Source: Clostridia bacterium
GTDB lineage: Bacteria; Bacillota_A; Clostridia; Oscillospirales; CAG-272
Direction: 5' to 3'
DNA length: 5,491 nucleotides
Assembly: GCA_017472105.1 (NCBI GenBank)
Contig: JAFUQY010000307.1
Coordinates: 1-5,491, forward strand
The position numbers and the translations under genes were made by a program. The notes under the pieces were generated by a model. That model saw only the letters and a program-made list of their open reading frames with translations. It had not been told where the DNA came from and did not search any database. Shown piece by piece: positions 5,390 through 5,491 of this stretch (its first letter is position 1; each line of letters starts with the position of its first letter).

Positions 5390-5491
5390 TCATGCATTCC
5401 CCAGTCTCACTCTCGCCTTTGCCTGTCTGAGCTTCTTTCTGATCCTGTCGTCCTCGATGCGGCTCAGGTCCAGTGTGCGCAGCTCGATCCG
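5390..5491 (-). CDS. C-terminal end of an unidentified upstream gene (partial)
   Basis: A minus-strand frame is open from the window edge to a TGA at 5392-5390 and gives 33 residues, beginning RIELRTLDLSRIEDDRIRKK and ending AKARVRLGNA. It is strongly charged and probably helical (alternating Arg/Lys, Leu and acidic residues), with codon use and GC like the other tail genes. In siphovirus tail operons the genes just before the tape measure usually encode tail assembly chaperones or the major tail protein. A chaperone or other small tail-completion protein is therefore plausible by position, but the residues visible here match nothing I recognise. The start lies outside the window. Confidence 0.6.
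   Translation of the reverse strand, partial: RIELRTLDLSRIEDDRIRKKLRQAKARVRLGNA

Overview
The window reads as the distal end of a tail-structure operon of a siphovirus-like prophage or tail-derived particle. All credible genes lie on the minus strand, so transcription runs from high to low coordinates. The host is probably a moderately GC-rich Gram-positive of the Clostridia type. I infer this from the strong AGGAGG ribosome binding sites, the tail protein families (Dit/Sipho_tail, ReqiPepy6 Gp37-like), and the A/T-rich inverted repeats set in GC-rich DNA. The sequence alone cannot name a genus.

Layout in transcription order: (1) the last 33 codons of an unidentified small protein gene (5491-5390). 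(2) A gene-free stretch of about 480 bases (5389-4908) that contains copy B of a repeated non-coding element. (3) A very short tape-measure-like protein of 259 residues (4907-4128). (4) A distal tail protein, Dit (4131-3271, GTG start overlapping the previous stop). (5) A Gp37-like tail-tip/baseplate hub protein (3259-2258). (6) A second gene-free stretch (2257-1886) filled by copy A of the same element. (7) A fibre or baseplate-associated protein (1885-1193). (8) A tail-tip protein with an Fn3-like domain and a C-terminal tandem YIG motif (1184-126). (9) An intrinsic terminator (48-1) that closes the operon.

The genes fit a standard assembly order: the tape measure sets tail length, Dit and the Gp37-like protein build the tip, and the last two proteins decorate it and probably contact the host surface. 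Within each block the genes are packed with 4-base overlaps or gaps of 8-11 bases, so the two long gaps stand out.

The most unusual content is the pair of gaps. They carry two diverged copies of one element of about 320-325 bases, in the same orientation, nearly colinear over their whole length. Each ends just before the ribosome binding site of the gene that follows. No shared reading frame survives, but several stems are kept. One hairpin has two fully compensatory base-pair changes between the copies. I could not match the element to a named RNA or mobile-element family. It is the best candidate here for something undescribed: a structured RNA, an mRNA leader or intercistronic regulator, or a small non-autonomous mobile element. 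A second oddity is the tape-measure-like protein, which keeps family-like ends but is far shorter than usual.
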